From the NCBI RefSeq assembly GCF_004795745.1, contig NZ_SDGV01000001.1, positions 62,001-126,000 on the forward strand: DNA of 64,000 bases. Direction: 5' to 3'. This DNA comes from Vagococcus silagei (GTDB taxonomy: Bacteria; Bacillota; Bacilli; Lactobacillales; Vagococcaceae). Under the pieces are notes generated by a model. That model was not told where the DNA came from and ran no database searches. It was given only the letters and a program-made list of their open reading frames with translations. Shown here one piece after another: positions 44,863-53,689 of this stretch. The number at the start of each line of letters is the position of its first letter. The first letter of the stretch is position 1. A program made the translations under genes and the position numbers.

Positions 44863-47800
44863 TTATTTTTTCGTCAACTCTTGATACTTCTCATTTTTTT
44901 CAATAATATCATCCGTTGATTTGCCAATCAGCTCTTCAACCTCAGCTTCATTTTGTAAAACATTTTGTAATGCTGAGAAACGTGTTTGGTGTTTAAAGAA
45001 TTCTGATAGCTTATCAAATTTCAAGCGTTTAGAGTCTAGTTTCAATGGTTCTTTGCCTTTTTCAAGTAATCTTGGGTTATAACGATACAATGGCCAGTAA
45101 CCTGACTCTACCGCGTCTTTCGCAACATTAATCGCTTGACTCATCCCACCTTTAATACCATGAACAATACATGGCACATAACCAATAATCAGTGATGGTC
45201 CAGGATAACTTTCAGCTTCAGCAATCGCCTTGATTGTTTGGGCTGGATTCGCATTTAATGAAATTTGTGCAACATAAACATTGCCGTAGGTCATCGCAAT
45301 CATGCCTAAATCTTTCTTAGCTGTTCGTTTACCATCAGATGAGAATTTCGCAATAGCAGCTGTTGGTGTTGCTTTCGACGTTTGTCCACCAGTATTTGAG
45401 TACACTTCGTTATCGAGTACAAAGATATTCACATCTTCGCCACTAGCTAGAACGTGATCGATACCGCCAAAACCAATATCATAGGCCCAACCATCGCCAC
45501 CCATCATCCATTGACTAGGTTTAACGAAGAGATCTTGTTGTGCTAAAATTTCTTTTAGAACTGGGAATTTGGCTTGATCGGCTTCAAGGGCTGCAATCAA
45601 TTTAGTTGAACGCTGTCTTGAGCCTTCACCTTCCCACATGTGATCCATCCAATCCGTCATTAACGCACGTAAATCATCAGTTAATGTTTCCGTTTCAAGC
45701 ACAGACGCCATTTGATTACGCAATGTTTCACGTTGTGTTTTATTCGCAAGATACATCCCAAAACCAAACTCAGCATTATCTTCAAGTAATGAATTACTCC
45801 AAGCTGGTCCTTGACCGGCATCATTGGTTGTATATGGTGTGGCTGGTGACGAAGCACCCCAAATTGATGAACAACCTGTCGCGTTTGAGATTAACAAACG
45901 GTCACCATACAATTGCGTAATCAATTTAATATATGATGTTTCACCACAACCCGCACAAGCTCCAGAGAATTCGATCAATGGTTTCTCAAATTGTGAACCT
46001 TTAATACTTTCTAATTTACGAACTGGATTGGCTTTTTGTTTTAAAGTCATCGCAAAAGCCCAATTAAGTGCTTCATCTTTTTGATCTTCATAAGGTCGCA
46101 TTACTAACGCTTTACCTTTTGCAGGACAAGCTTCCACACAAAGACCACAACCCGTACAATCTTCAACCGACACTTGAATACGGTACATTAAACCATCTGC
46201 TCCACGCATCTCGCGCGTGATAAAGCCTTCCGGTGCTTCGGCCTGTTCTTCCTCATCTGCTAAGAATGGGCGAATCGCGGCATGCGGACAAACAAAGGCA
46301 CACTCATTACACTGCGTACACGCATCTGGTAACCATTCCGGCACTTCAAGAGCAACACTTCTTTTTTCAAAAGCTGCCGTCCCCATTGGAATCGTACCAT
46401 CAGTCATATTGTTTTCAATTAAAGTCTTCACACTCAACTCATCGCCTTCTTGACGATTAATTGGTTCTAAGACTTCACGCACATACTTAGGTTTTGATAA
46501 ATCAATCGGTTCATTGTTAATTTCAAGCTGCGCCCATTCTGACGGCAAGTCGATTTTAACTAAATGAGACACGGTTAAATCAATCGCTTGGTGATTACGA
46601 TTCACCACTTCTTGTGATTTATTTCCATAAGCTTTCGTTACTTCTTCTTTTAAATAAACCGGATATTCTGACAACGGAAGTAGACGTGTCAACTCGAAAA
46701 AGGCGGTCGACATAACCGTATTAATTCTACGTCCCAAGCCAACTTGCGTCGCAATATCCATCGCGTTAATGATATAGAATTGTGCTTTTTTGTCTGCCAA
46801 AGCTTTTTTCAAACGTTTTGGTAACAAACGCAACACACGCGCTTCATCCCAAGTTGTATTTAACAAGAAGATACCACCCGGTTTCAATCCTTTGACTAAA
46901 TCATATTGATGTAAATAAGACGCATTATGACAACCAATAAAATCAGCCTGTTCAATCAAATAGGTTGAATCGATTGAATCCGGACCAAAACGCAGATGTG
47001 ACACTGTTAAGCCACCCGATTTTTTCGAATCGTAGGCAAAATAAGCTTGCACATTATTCTCCGTATGGTCACCAATAATCTTGATTGCTTGTTTATTCGC
47101 ACCAACTGTTCCATCTGAGCCAAAGCCCCAGAATTTCGCTTGATACGTTTGTGGTGTCGTTAAATCTAAACTTGGACCTAATGGTAATGATAAATGCGTC
47201 ACATTATCTTTAATTCCGACAGTAAAACGGAATTTCAGCTCGTCTGCATTTAATAGTAAATGATCATAAATTGCCACAATCTGATTAGGAGCCACATCTT
47301 TTGAACCCAAACCAAATCTCCCACCTATCACAAGTGGACGATTTGCATGTCGATAAAGCGCACTTTGTACATCTAAAAGTAACGGTTCACCATCTGCACC
47401 TGGTTCTTTCGTACGGTCCAAAACAGCAACTTTTTCAACTGTTGCTGGCAATTTTTCAAGTAAGTTTTCCGTTGGGAACGGGCGATACAAATGAATATTC
47501 ACGTGCCCCACCTTACGGCCTTGTTGATTCAAATAATCAACAGTTTGGCGAATGGTTGGCGCCACTGAACCCATTGAAATGATGACTTCTGTTGCTTCAG
47601 GATCACCATAATACGTCGTCAAATCATAGTCTGTCGCTCGCAGCGTATTAATTTTTTCCATATATTTCTTCACTAAACGTGGGACTTGTTCATAATACTG
47701 ATTGACCGTTTCACGTTGTTGGAAATGAATATCTGTATTTTGTGACGTTCCTGAAACAGTCGGATGATTAGGATTCATCCCACGTGCTCTGAATTGCGCT

Positions 47801-48396
47801 AAACTGGGTTGATCAATCATTGCTTCTAAGTCTTTATAATCAATCGCTTGAATTTTTTGAATTTCATGACTCGTTCTGAAACCATCAAAGAAATTCATAA
47901 AAGGTAAGCTCGCTTCTAAACTTGCGAGATGGGCAACTGCCGAAAGATCCATTACTTCCTGAACCGAACTTTCAGCCAGCATACAAAAGCCTGTTTGACG
48001 CGCTGCCATGACATCACCATGATCGCCAAAAATACTCAATGCATTCGTCGTCACCGCTCGGCTCGCGACATGGAAGACGCTCGGTAAAAGCTCCCCTGCA
48101 ATTTTATACATATTTGGAACCATCAACAATAAACCTTGCGAAGCTGTGTACGTCGACGTTAAAGCTCCCGCTTTTAGTGAGCCATGAACTGCACCTGCTG
48201 CTCCAGCTTCTGATTGCATATTAACAATCTTAACCGGCTCTCCAAAAACATTTTTTCGTCCTGCGACCGACCAGCTTTCGACAACCTCAGCCATTGTTGA
48301 ACTTGGTGTAATTGGATAGACTGCAGCGACTTCTGTAAAAGCATATGATATATATGCTGCTGCTGTATTGCCATCCATTGTCATTGTTTGCGTCAT
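44863..48396 (-). CDS. nifJ: Pyruvate:ferredoxin (flavodoxin) oxidoreductase
   Basis: 1177 residues, full length for the single-chain enzyme. Domain order: alpha and gamma POR domains (1-650; YPITPSSTMAEVVESW, GRFGLGSKDV), a 2x[4Fe-4S] ferredoxin insert (about 690-770; CTQCNECAFVCPH, CTGCGLCVEACP), a proximal-cluster region CAGCGETSY, and the TPP-binding domain (GGDGWAYDIGFGG, NEVYSNTGGQTSKATP). It oxidises pyruvate to acetyl-CoA and CO2, passing low-potential electrons to flavodoxin or ferredoxin. The flavodoxin gene lies 31 bases upstream in the same operon and is the likely partner. Oxygen-sensitive enzymes of this kind are uncommon in lactic acid bacteria. Confidence 0.97.
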   Translation of the reverse strand: MTQTMTMDGNTAAAYISYAFTEVAAVYPITPSSTMAEVVESWSVAGRKNVFGEPVKIVNMQSEAGAAGAVHGSLKAGALTSTYTASQGLLLMVPNMYKIAGELLPSVFHVASRAVTTNALSIFGDHGDVMAARQTGFCMLAESSVQEVMDLSAVAHLASLEASLPFMNFFDGFRTSHEIQKIQAIDYKDLEAMIDQPSLAQFRARGMNPNHPTVSGTSQNTDIHFQQRETVNQYYEQVPRLVKKYMEKINTLRATDYDLTTYYGDPEATEVIISMGSVAPTIRQTVDYLNQQGRKVGHVNIHLYRPFPTENLLEKLPATVEKVAVLDRTKEPGADGEPLLLDVQSALYRHANRPLVIGGRFGLGSKDVAPNQIVAIYDHLLLNADELKFRFTVGIKDNVTHLSLPLGPSLDLTTPQTYQAKFWGFGSDGTVGANKQAIKIIGDHTENNVQAYFAYDSKKSGGLTVSHLRFGPDSIDSTYLIEQADFIGCHNASYLHQYDLVKGLKPGGIFLLNTTWDEARVLRLLPKRLKKALADKKAQFYIINAMDIATQVGLGRRINTVMSTAFFELTRLLPLSEYPVYLKEEVTKAYGNKSQEVVNRNHQAIDLTVSHLVKIDLPSEWAQLEINNEPIDLSKPKYVREVLEPINRQEGDELSVKTLIENNMTDGTIPMGTAAFEKRSVALEVPEWLPDACTQCNECAFVCPHAAIRPFLADEEEQAEAPEGFITREMRGADGLMYRIQVSVEDCTGCGLCVEACPAKGKALVMRPYEDQKDEALNWAFAMTLKQKANPVRKLESIKGSQFEKPLIEFSGACAGCGETSYIKLITQLYGDRLLISNATGCSSIWGASSPATPYTTNDAGQGPAWSNSLLEDNAEFGFGMYLANKTQRETLRNQMASVLETETLTDDLRALMTDWMDHMWEGEGSRQRSTKLIAALEADQAKFPVLKEILAQQDLFVKPSQWMMGGDGWAYDIGFGGIDHVLASGEDVNIFVLDNEVYSNTGGQTSKATPTAAIAKFSSDGKRTAKKDLGMIAMTYGNVYVAQISLNANPAQTIKAIAEAESYPGPSLIIGYVPCIVHGIKGGMSQAINVAKDAVESGYWPLYRYNPRLLEKGKEPLKLDSKRLKFDKLSEFFKHQTRFSALQNVLQNEAEVEELIGKSTDDIIEKNEKYQELTKK

Positions 48397-48427
48397 TGTC
48401 TTTTGAACCCTTCTTTCTGTATTATTC

Positions 48428-48877
48428 TTAGTTGCTACTACTAACCTTTAATTGTTCCACAAAAGTTTGTAAAGCATTAATATCTTCATCTTCAGCATTA
48501 TGTTCGATTTTCACCATGTCAGCACCTTTTGTTGCACCCGTTTTTTCAAATTGTGCCACAAAATCATAAGCTGATTGACAGTAGTATTCACCGTAATCAG
48601 TATCTCCTGAACCAACGACGCCAAAGATTTTACCACTTAAGTCTTCATCTTTTAAATCTTCAAAAAAGTCTTCGAATTCATAAGGTAAATCACCATCTCC
48701 ATATGTATAAGTTGCAACCACACAGACATCGGCATCTTCAAAATAATCTGAATCAACATCTGTACATTCTTCACATTCAACCTCGAAGCCTTCATCCTCT
48801 AATTTTTCTTCAATAATTTCTGCGATTTCTTCTGTATTACCAGTCATACTCGCAAAGACAATTTTTGCTAAAGCCAT
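48428..48877 (-). CDS. Flavodoxin
   Basis: 149 residues. FMN phosphate loop SMTGNTEEIAE (about 10-20), aromatic FMN-stacking loops around TYTYGDGDLPYEFEDF and GSGDTDYGEYYCQSAYDF, in part, and a strongly acidic surface, all standard for short-chain flavodoxins. As the first gene of the PFOR operon it probably accepts electrons from pyruvate oxidation. AAAAGGAG site upstream. Confidence 0.95.
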   Translation of the reverse strand: MALAKIVFASMTGNTEEIAEIIEEKLEDEGFEVECEECTDVDSDYFEDADVCVVATYTYGDGDLPYEFEDFFEDLKDEDLSGKIFGVVGSGDTDYGEYYCQSAYDFVAQFEKTGATKGADMVKIEHNAEDEDINALQTFVEQLKVSSSN

Positions 48878-48944
48878 TTTATTCGTACTCCTTTTTTCGC
48901 TATATTTTTAATAATTAATTCTATTTTTCACAAGTTTCAACGGT

Positions 48945-48976
48945 TTAATTTTAACACACTATGTCAAGAATATGAA
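48945..48976 (-). promoter_or_regulatory. Promoter of the flavodoxin-nifJ operon
   Basis: Minus strand TAAAAT (48948-48953) is preceded by TGT, giving an extended -10, with TTCATA 17 bases upstream as a weak -35. The remaining stretch up to the gcvH terminator (about 48977-49140) shows nothing recognisable. Confidence 0.55.
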
Positions 48977-49137
48977 CCGTCTGCGCTAGATGGAATTTAC
49001 GAAAAAATATTAATATTGAGCTTCTTATAATAATTGACAAACACTGTTCCATCTATCAAGAACAACAAATTGTTTTTCTCAGCAACAGCACTCACCCCCG
49101 GAACTTATAAATTCGTACCGAACAACTAAAAATATAC

Positions 49138-49167
49138 AAAAAGCGTCCGCATAAAAAACGGACGCTT
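49138..49167 (-). terminator. Terminator after gcvH
   Basis: Perfect stem AAGCGTCCG (49141-49149) with CGGACGCTT (49159-49167), followed on the minus strand by TTTTTG. It lies seven bases after the gcvH stop. Confidence 0.85.
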
Positions 49168-49173
49168 TCTTTA

Positions 49174-49461
49174 TTAATCATTTTCGACTGTAAACAACCA
49201 AGCACACTCAACATCTAATAGTTTTGTGTTCTTCAAGCCTTCTTCATTTACTTCAACGACACGTCCATTTACTGGACTTTCGTATTCAACAACGGTTTTT
49301 TCGGCTTCTAATTCAACCACTTCATCACCTTTTTGAATCTCTGTGCCAACTTTTGGCAGCGACGCAAAGCCGATACTGCCTAAATCATCTTGTGCAGTTG
49401 CAGTTAAACCAACTTTAGTTTGATTGCCGATTGTTTCAACCCATAAATTTTTTCCTGCCAT
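49174..49461 (-). CDS. gcvH: Glycine cleavage H-like lipoyl protein (stand-alone)
   Basis: 95 residues from the second of two adjacent ATG codons (49459-49461), which lies seven bases after GGAGG. It is shorter than typical GcvH (about 125). The lipoyl hairpin VVELEAEKTVVEYESPVNG carries the lysine to be lipoylated. No P, T or L proteins are nearby. In Gram-positive bacteria such an orphan H protein acts as the lipoate relay from which LipL transfers lipoyl groups to dehydrogenase E2 subunits. It is paired with the ArsC-like gene 19 bases upstream, as yusI-gcvH is in Bacillus. Confidence 0.88.
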   Translation of the reverse strand: MAGKNLWVETIGNQTKVGLTATAQDDLGSIGFASLPKVGTEIQKGDEVVELEAEKTVVEYESPVNGRVVEVNEEGLKNTKLLDVECAWLFTVEND

Positions 49462-49482
49462 CATCGTTCCTCCTACACTCTT

Positions 49483-49839
49483 TTACAGAAATGCTGCTTC
49501 ATAGTCAGCTTCTTTAAATCCTAATAATACTTTATCATCTTCCAATACCATAATCGGACGTTTAATTAACATACCGTCAACAGTTAAACGACCACTAGCT
49601 TCTTCAATCGAGAAATCATTCACAATTTCTTTTAGTTTTTGTTCGCGGTAACGAATACCACTTGTATTAAAAAAACGACGAATTGGATAATCATTTGCTT
49701 CCATCCAAGTTGCTAAAAGTTCTTTAGCTGGTGGTGTTTCAATCATATCGATCAAATCATACGTTACTTTATTTTCATCTAACCAAGCTTTTGCTTTTTT
49801 ACATGTTGAACATTTTGGGTACCAATAAAACACTGCCAT
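49483..49839 (-). CDS. ArsC/Spx family thioredoxin-fold protein (YusI-like)
   Basis: 118 residues with an N-terminal CSTCKKAKAWL redox motif, FNTSGIRYREQKLKE, and MLIKRPIMVLEDDKVLLGF holding the conserved Arg-Pro of the ArsC fold. The family includes arsenate reductases and Spx, but no ars genes are near and Spx C-terminal features are missing. The constant pairing with gcvH suggests a housekeeping redox role. It starts 17 bases into a divergent region shared with the DtxR-type regulator. Confidence 0.92.
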   Translation of the reverse strand: MAVFYWYPKCSTCKKAKAWLDENKVTYDLIDMIETPPAKELLATWMEANDYPIRRFFNTSGIRYREQKLKEIVNDFSIEEASGRLTVDGMLIKRPIMVLEDDKVLLGFKEADYEAAFL

Positions 49840-49941
49840 TTTATTCTTCCTTTCTTTGCCATGCTTTTTATCAAGTATATCATATCAATTTCTAAAAAAG
49901 TATGACAGTCTTTTAATATTTACATTTCAGTCTGTAAGATA

Positions 49942-49950
49942 TGATATAAT
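49942..49950 (+). promoter_or_regulatory. Extended -10 promoter of the DtxR-type regulator
   Basis: TGATATAAT is a perfect TGn-extended -10 box, 44 bases before the start codon. Confidence 0.6.
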
Positions 49951-49993
49951 TGAGCAGTTGGTTCTATATACAAATTATCATGGGAGGATACAC

Positions 49994-50653
49994 ATGAAGA
50001 ATTCATCCAGCAACAAAGAAGATTACCTAAAAGCAATCTATGAAAATAATGGGATTGATCAATTTGTCTCAAACAAAACTTTATCGCATCATCTCGGTGT
50101 TTCCCCTGCCTCTGTAACAGAGATGGTCGAAAAACTGAAGAACGATGCCCTGCTTGAATATAAGCCCTATACAGGCGTTAAACTAACAGAAGCGGGATTA
50201 CATATCACCATTAAAATCATTCGTAATCATCGAATTATCGAAACATTCCTATATGACAAACTAGGCTATTCATTACATGATTTACATCATTTATCTGAAG
50301 AGCTGGAACACGTCAAAGATGCAGTCTTTTTCGATCGCTTATACCAATATCTAGGCTCCCCAGATACTTGCCCACATGGTGGCATTATTCCAACTAAAGA
50401 AAACTATCATGAAACAGCAGTCACACCTTTATCCGAATATCAAGTTGGTGCTTCACCAACAATTGATCGCGTGATGGACGACTCTTCTGTTTTAAATTAT
50501 ATGGCTTCAATTCAACTAAGTGTTGGTGACACAATTCATATTAAAGAAATTGATACTTTTAACGAAGTGACAATCTTTACCATTAACAATGAAGAAACAC
50601 CTCATCGTTTGAGTCATAAACAAGCCCAATTTATTTTTTCAGCTGTTAAATAA
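49994..50653 (+). CDS. DtxR/MntR-family metal-dependent regulator
   Basis: 219 residues from the ATG at 49994, with GGGAGG eight bases upstream; the long frame from 49856 would cover the promoter. N-terminal winged helix (about 5-65; NKTLSHHLGVSPASVTEMVE), metal-binding dimerisation domain (about 65-140; IRNHRIIETFLYDKLGYSLH, HVKDAVFFDRLYQYL, CPHGGIIP), and a C-terminal FeoA/SH3-like domain (about 150-219). The Cys-His in TCPHGG fits the long, DtxR/ScaR-like class. Likely represses manganese or iron uptake genes when metal is sufficient. No transporter gene is adjacent. Confidence 0.93.
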   Translation: MKNSSSNKEDYLKAIYENNGIDQFVSNKTLSHHLGVSPASVTEMVEKLKNDALLEYKPYTGVKLTEAGLHITIKIIRNHRIIETFLYDKLGYSLHDLHHLSEELEHVKDAVFFDRLYQYLGSPDTCPHGGIIPTKENYHETAVTPLSEYQVGASPTIDRVMDDSSVLNYMASIQLSVGDTIHIKEIDTFNEVTIFTINNEETPHRLSHKQAQFIFSAVK

Positions 50654-50691
50654 AAAATGTGAGTGATGAATTTCATCGCTCACATTTTTTG
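50653..50691. terminator. Bidirectional terminator between the DtxR gene and the large WxL gene
   Basis: Perfect long stem AAAAAATGTGAGTGATGA with TCATCGCTCACATTTTTT (about 50654-50690) between convergent genes, ending in T runs both ways. Confidence 0.88.
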
Positions 50692-50692
50692 T

Positions 50693-53386
50693 TTATAAGA
50701 CATCATTTAATGTCCAAGTCATTGTACCTTTGTATTCACCTATAATAGTTCCGCCACCATTAACATTTAACTTCATTTTACTATTTAGCGGTATTTTTTT
50801 CTCTCCCTCAGTTGGTGTAGCAACACTTTCAATCGTTACTTCATTGCCATCATTAAAGCTAGCGTCACCAAATTTTAATTCACTTGCTAATTTATTTTGA
50901 GTACCAATCTTAAAGCCTGAGAACTCACCAGTTACTTTCCAAGGTGTGATTTTTCCCGCTGCGGTTTCACGTGTATTAGTAATTTTCACTTCTGGGTTAC
51001 CTTTTAAAGATTTTGTTGAATCAAAAATAGATAATTTGTGTTCACCAAAATCTAATTGTGGCGGCTCTATATTAAACTTAGGTGTAAAGAGTATTGAGAT
51101 TACTGTAGGTTCATCACCAACTTGACCATTTTGAACATCAGTATTCCCTTTTTTAACCTTAATTGAATGGAACGTATAGCCATTTGCTGCTTTATCACCA
51201 GCTTGGATTAACGTATTCACATCAGTTCCAACAATTTGAAGACCTAATGGTTTCGCAGGTTTACGATCAACCGAATTCAAACCGTTAAAAATAGCTTTAC
51301 CTGTTTCAATATTAATATATTGAATTTCAACTGGTACTTGATTTAAGGCATAGTAGACTTTAACTTCATTAAGATCTGCTGTAACTGTTTTTGTGACTGT
51401 AAATCCTGAAGTAATACCAGATCTAATCGGGTCAAATTTGTATTTTTGTCCTTCTAAGAATGGTCTTGCCTCAACATTTACTACATCCCCAATACGTTTA
51501 TCAACTTGCCTTACTAAACCACCCAAAATATTCTCTGGTAAAAGAGACTCCTGTCCTTCTGGTTTACCTAAATAGTAGTTGATTCTCACACGTTTTTGAC
51601 GATTTATAGAGAGTTCAACAGACGGTATGTTTACAGTTGAATACTCATGATTCATATTAACAGTAATTTTATTTTCTCCAACAGTAAATTTTTCCTTTGG
51701 TATAACAATAGACCAATTACCCGTCCCAGTGTTCGCTGGATAATTATATGTTCCTATAATTTCCTCGCCTTTTTTTATTTCAATTTTACCTTTAGAATTT
51801 GTTAAATCTTTCCATGTTCCCTTTAATTCTACGTTTGCTTGGTCTTCAATGATATCAGCAACTGGGGTTTGAACAGTAAATGTTGGTGCAGGAAAATAGT
51901 TTACTGCTTTTTTTCCAGCAATAACTTCTGCTTCAGTCCAATTTCCCGTCAGTTTCCCAGTCGCCTTATTATAGTTTGGTGTGGATAGATCCACTAAATA
52001 TTGATTATCTGGTGTAACTGCCGGTAAATTAACTGTATACGCTTCATCTTTTCTACCAAATACATTTGTTAAAACTGTATTGATTAAACTTGAATCGATT
52101 TTATTCATTTGTTCAATTTTCATATTCGGTAAAATATTCAGACTTGCTTTAGCATATCCTTTATTGCCTTTTGAATCGACAATTTCAAAATTGATTAAAT
52201 GCTTACCCGGAGCCACTCCAGCTGTAGGTATATTAAAAACAAATGGTCCTTGTTGGTCATTTTTTGTATAAGTTTGGGTTGGAATTTCTCCATTAGCCCA
52301 TGTCGCAGTATACTTCCCACTTTGTCCATTTGGCGTTTCAATATCAAACCAAATACCATCAACTTTTGCAACTTTTCCTTCTTCTACCTCGTATTCCTCT
52401 AGATCAGGAATTATTTCAGGGTTTGTTGAGGACATTCCTAAACCAGTAGTAAAAGTAATATTATTTCCTTCTTTTGGTTTTATAGAAACTGGTTTTCTTT
52501 TAGTTACCATTTCAGAATCGACTTTACCACCGCCCGTATTATCTGCAGCACTATAAATCACATCACCAACCTGATCATTGGGATAGGCCACCCTACTTTC
52601 TCGTCCAACACCATCAATAGCATCCGGTTTAAATTTAAAAAATGCCCCTGAACTCCAATGTCTTCCAATAAAATTCGTTGGATTTGTTCTAAATTTCTGG
52701 AAACTATAGTTTAATTTAACACCACTATGCTCAATATACATACCTCGATTGGCACCACTTGATCTAACCGGAACGCCATCATCTCCTGCTAAAGCAGTGT
52801 CATGCTTGTAAAAAACCCCTATATTTTGATTAGTTTCTGTAGCATTCCAAATTGTCATCCCAGTTTTAATACCAACAGAATATTCATCTGGGGTCATCAA
52901 CATTTCAAAAACATAGTTATTATTTTTAATTGCTTGTAATAACACAATTGATGAAGTACTTTCATTAACTAAAAAAGTAGCATCACTATTTATCTTAATT
53001 TCTTCAAGACTACCATTTGTATTTAAGAAGTGCGCTCCTCCATAATAGGCGCTTCCATTGTTCCAAATTGAAGTAATCAAATCAGATCCCTTATAATAAG
53101 ATACATTTGCAACTGTTGCATTACCAGAAGCATTTGGCTTGTCTTTGTTACCAATATTGAACGAAAACTTTTCTTGTGTGCCTTCTGGTCCTAACAATAC
53201 TGGTTGCATTGCTTTATATCCCAAGTTTACCTTAGAAAATTTTTCGGTACCCGTTCTATTCGTATATTCATTAATTCGATCCTGTAGTAAATCCGCATGT
53301 CCTACTTCTCCATAGGCTACCAATGACACCATTAACATTACACCAACAAACAATATCGTTTTAAAAAAGCCTGATATTTTTTTCAT
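50693..53386 (-). CDS. Large WxL domain surface protein
   Basis: 897 residues. Signal peptide (1-30, ending VGHADLLQDRI), then an N-terminal region of about 300 residues shared with the paralogue at 53690-56365 (GMTIWNATETNQNIGVFYKH, in part; GMYIEHSGVKLNYSFQKF). Several beta-sandwich repeats follow (about 330-600), then two MucBP-like modules (RVRINYYLGKPEGQ, PVEIQYINIETGKAIFNGL). The C-terminal WxL domain (about 760-897; PPQLDFGEHKLSIF, PWKVTGEFSGF, MTWTLNDVL) ends the protein. Expected to be exported and bound to peptidoglycan; MucBP-like modules suggest adhesion to glycans. It has its own promoter with tandem repeats upstream, separate from the nine-gene WxL operon. Ligand unknown. Confidence 0.9.
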   Translation of the reverse strand: MKKISGFFKTILFVGVMLMVSLVAYGEVGHADLLQDRINEYTNRTGTEKFSKVNLGYKAMQPVLLGPEGTQEKFSFNIGNKDKPNASGNATVANVSYYKGSDLITSIWNNGSAYYGGAHFLNTNGSLEEIKINSDATFLVNESTSSIVLLQAIKNNNYVFEMLMTPDEYSVGIKTGMTIWNATETNQNIGVFYKHDTALAGDDGVPVRSSGANRGMYIEHSGVKLNYSFQKFRTNPTNFIGRHWSSGAFFKFKPDAIDGVGRESRVAYPNDQVGDVIYSAADNTGGGKVDSEMVTKRKPVSIKPKEGNNITFTTGLGMSSTNPEIIPDLEEYEVEEGKVAKVDGIWFDIETPNGQSGKYTATWANGEIPTQTYTKNDQQGPFVFNIPTAGVAPGKHLINFEIVDSKGNKGYAKASLNILPNMKIEQMNKIDSSLINTVLTNVFGRKDEAYTVNLPAVTPDNQYLVDLSTPNYNKATGKLTGNWTEAEVIAGKKAVNYFPAPTFTVQTPVADIIEDQANVELKGTWKDLTNSKGKIEIKKGEEIIGTYNYPANTGTGNWSIVIPKEKFTVGENKITVNMNHEYSTVNIPSVELSINRQKRVRINYYLGKPEGQESLLPENILGGLVRQVDKRIGDVVNVEARPFLEGQKYKFDPIRSGITSGFTVTKTVTADLNEVKVYYALNQVPVEIQYINIETGKAIFNGLNSVDRKPAKPLGLQIVGTDVNTLIQAGDKAANGYTFHSIKVKKGNTDVQNGQVGDEPTVISILFTPKFNIEPPQLDFGEHKLSIFDSTKSLKGNPEVKITNTRETAAGKITPWKVTGEFSGFKIGTQNKLASELKFGDASFNDGNEVTIESVATPTEGEKKIPLNSKMKLNVNGGGTIIGEYKGTMTWTLNDVL

Positions 53387-53503
53387 TCAGTTTCTACTCC
53401 TTTCAACCCCTAAACAGATAAATAACCAATTGCAAATATATAGTTTTATTATTTCCTAGTTTCGCGCATTAATAACAAAAAACATATTTTTTGTATTACA
53501 TTA

Positions 53504-53532
53504 ATTATACAATTTATATAATAGACTTTCAA
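53504..53532 (-). promoter_or_regulatory. Promoter of the 897-residue WxL gene
   Basis: Minus-strand TTGAAA (53527-53532), 17-base spacer, perfect TATAAT (53504-53509), about 118 bases before the start codon, leaving a long untranslated leader. Confidence 0.78.
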
Positions 53533-53534
53533 GG

Positions 53535-53582
53535 TATAGTAGTATTTCAAGCTCTTATATAGTAGTATTTTCAAGCTCTTAT
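53535..53582 (-). repeat. Tandem 23-24 base repeat immediately upstream of the WxL promoter
   Basis: TATAGTAGTATTTCAAGCTC (53535-53554) recurs as TATAGTAGTATTTTCAAGCTC (53558-53578) with one added T, and the TTAT that follows is shared. On the transcribed strand the pair ends two bases before the -35. Two direct repeats about two helical turns apart next to a promoter are typical of activator binding by a dimeric response regulator. Confidence 0.65.
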
Positions 53583-53611
53583 CAACAAAAATATTTACAG
53601 CTTCCCAAAAC

Positions 53612-53650
53612 AAAAAAAAGACACATTTAAACTTTCATTTAAACGTGTCT
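53612..53650 (-). terminator. Terminator of the nine-gene WxL operon
   Basis: Stem AGACACATTTAAA (53619-53631) with TTTAAACGTGTCT (53638-53650), followed on the minus strand by an eight-base T run. Confidence 0.88.
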
Positions 53651-53689
53651 CATTTCATCTCATTTTCTAATCCTTAAAAACATCACTTA

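Noticed and set aside
48912-48940. A TTGTGAA half site resembling a Rex operator in the flavodoxin upstream region
   Set aside because: Only one half is present; the second half does not match.
53535-53582. Start of a CRISPR array
   Set aside because: Only two adjacent direct repeats with no spacer and no cas genes.
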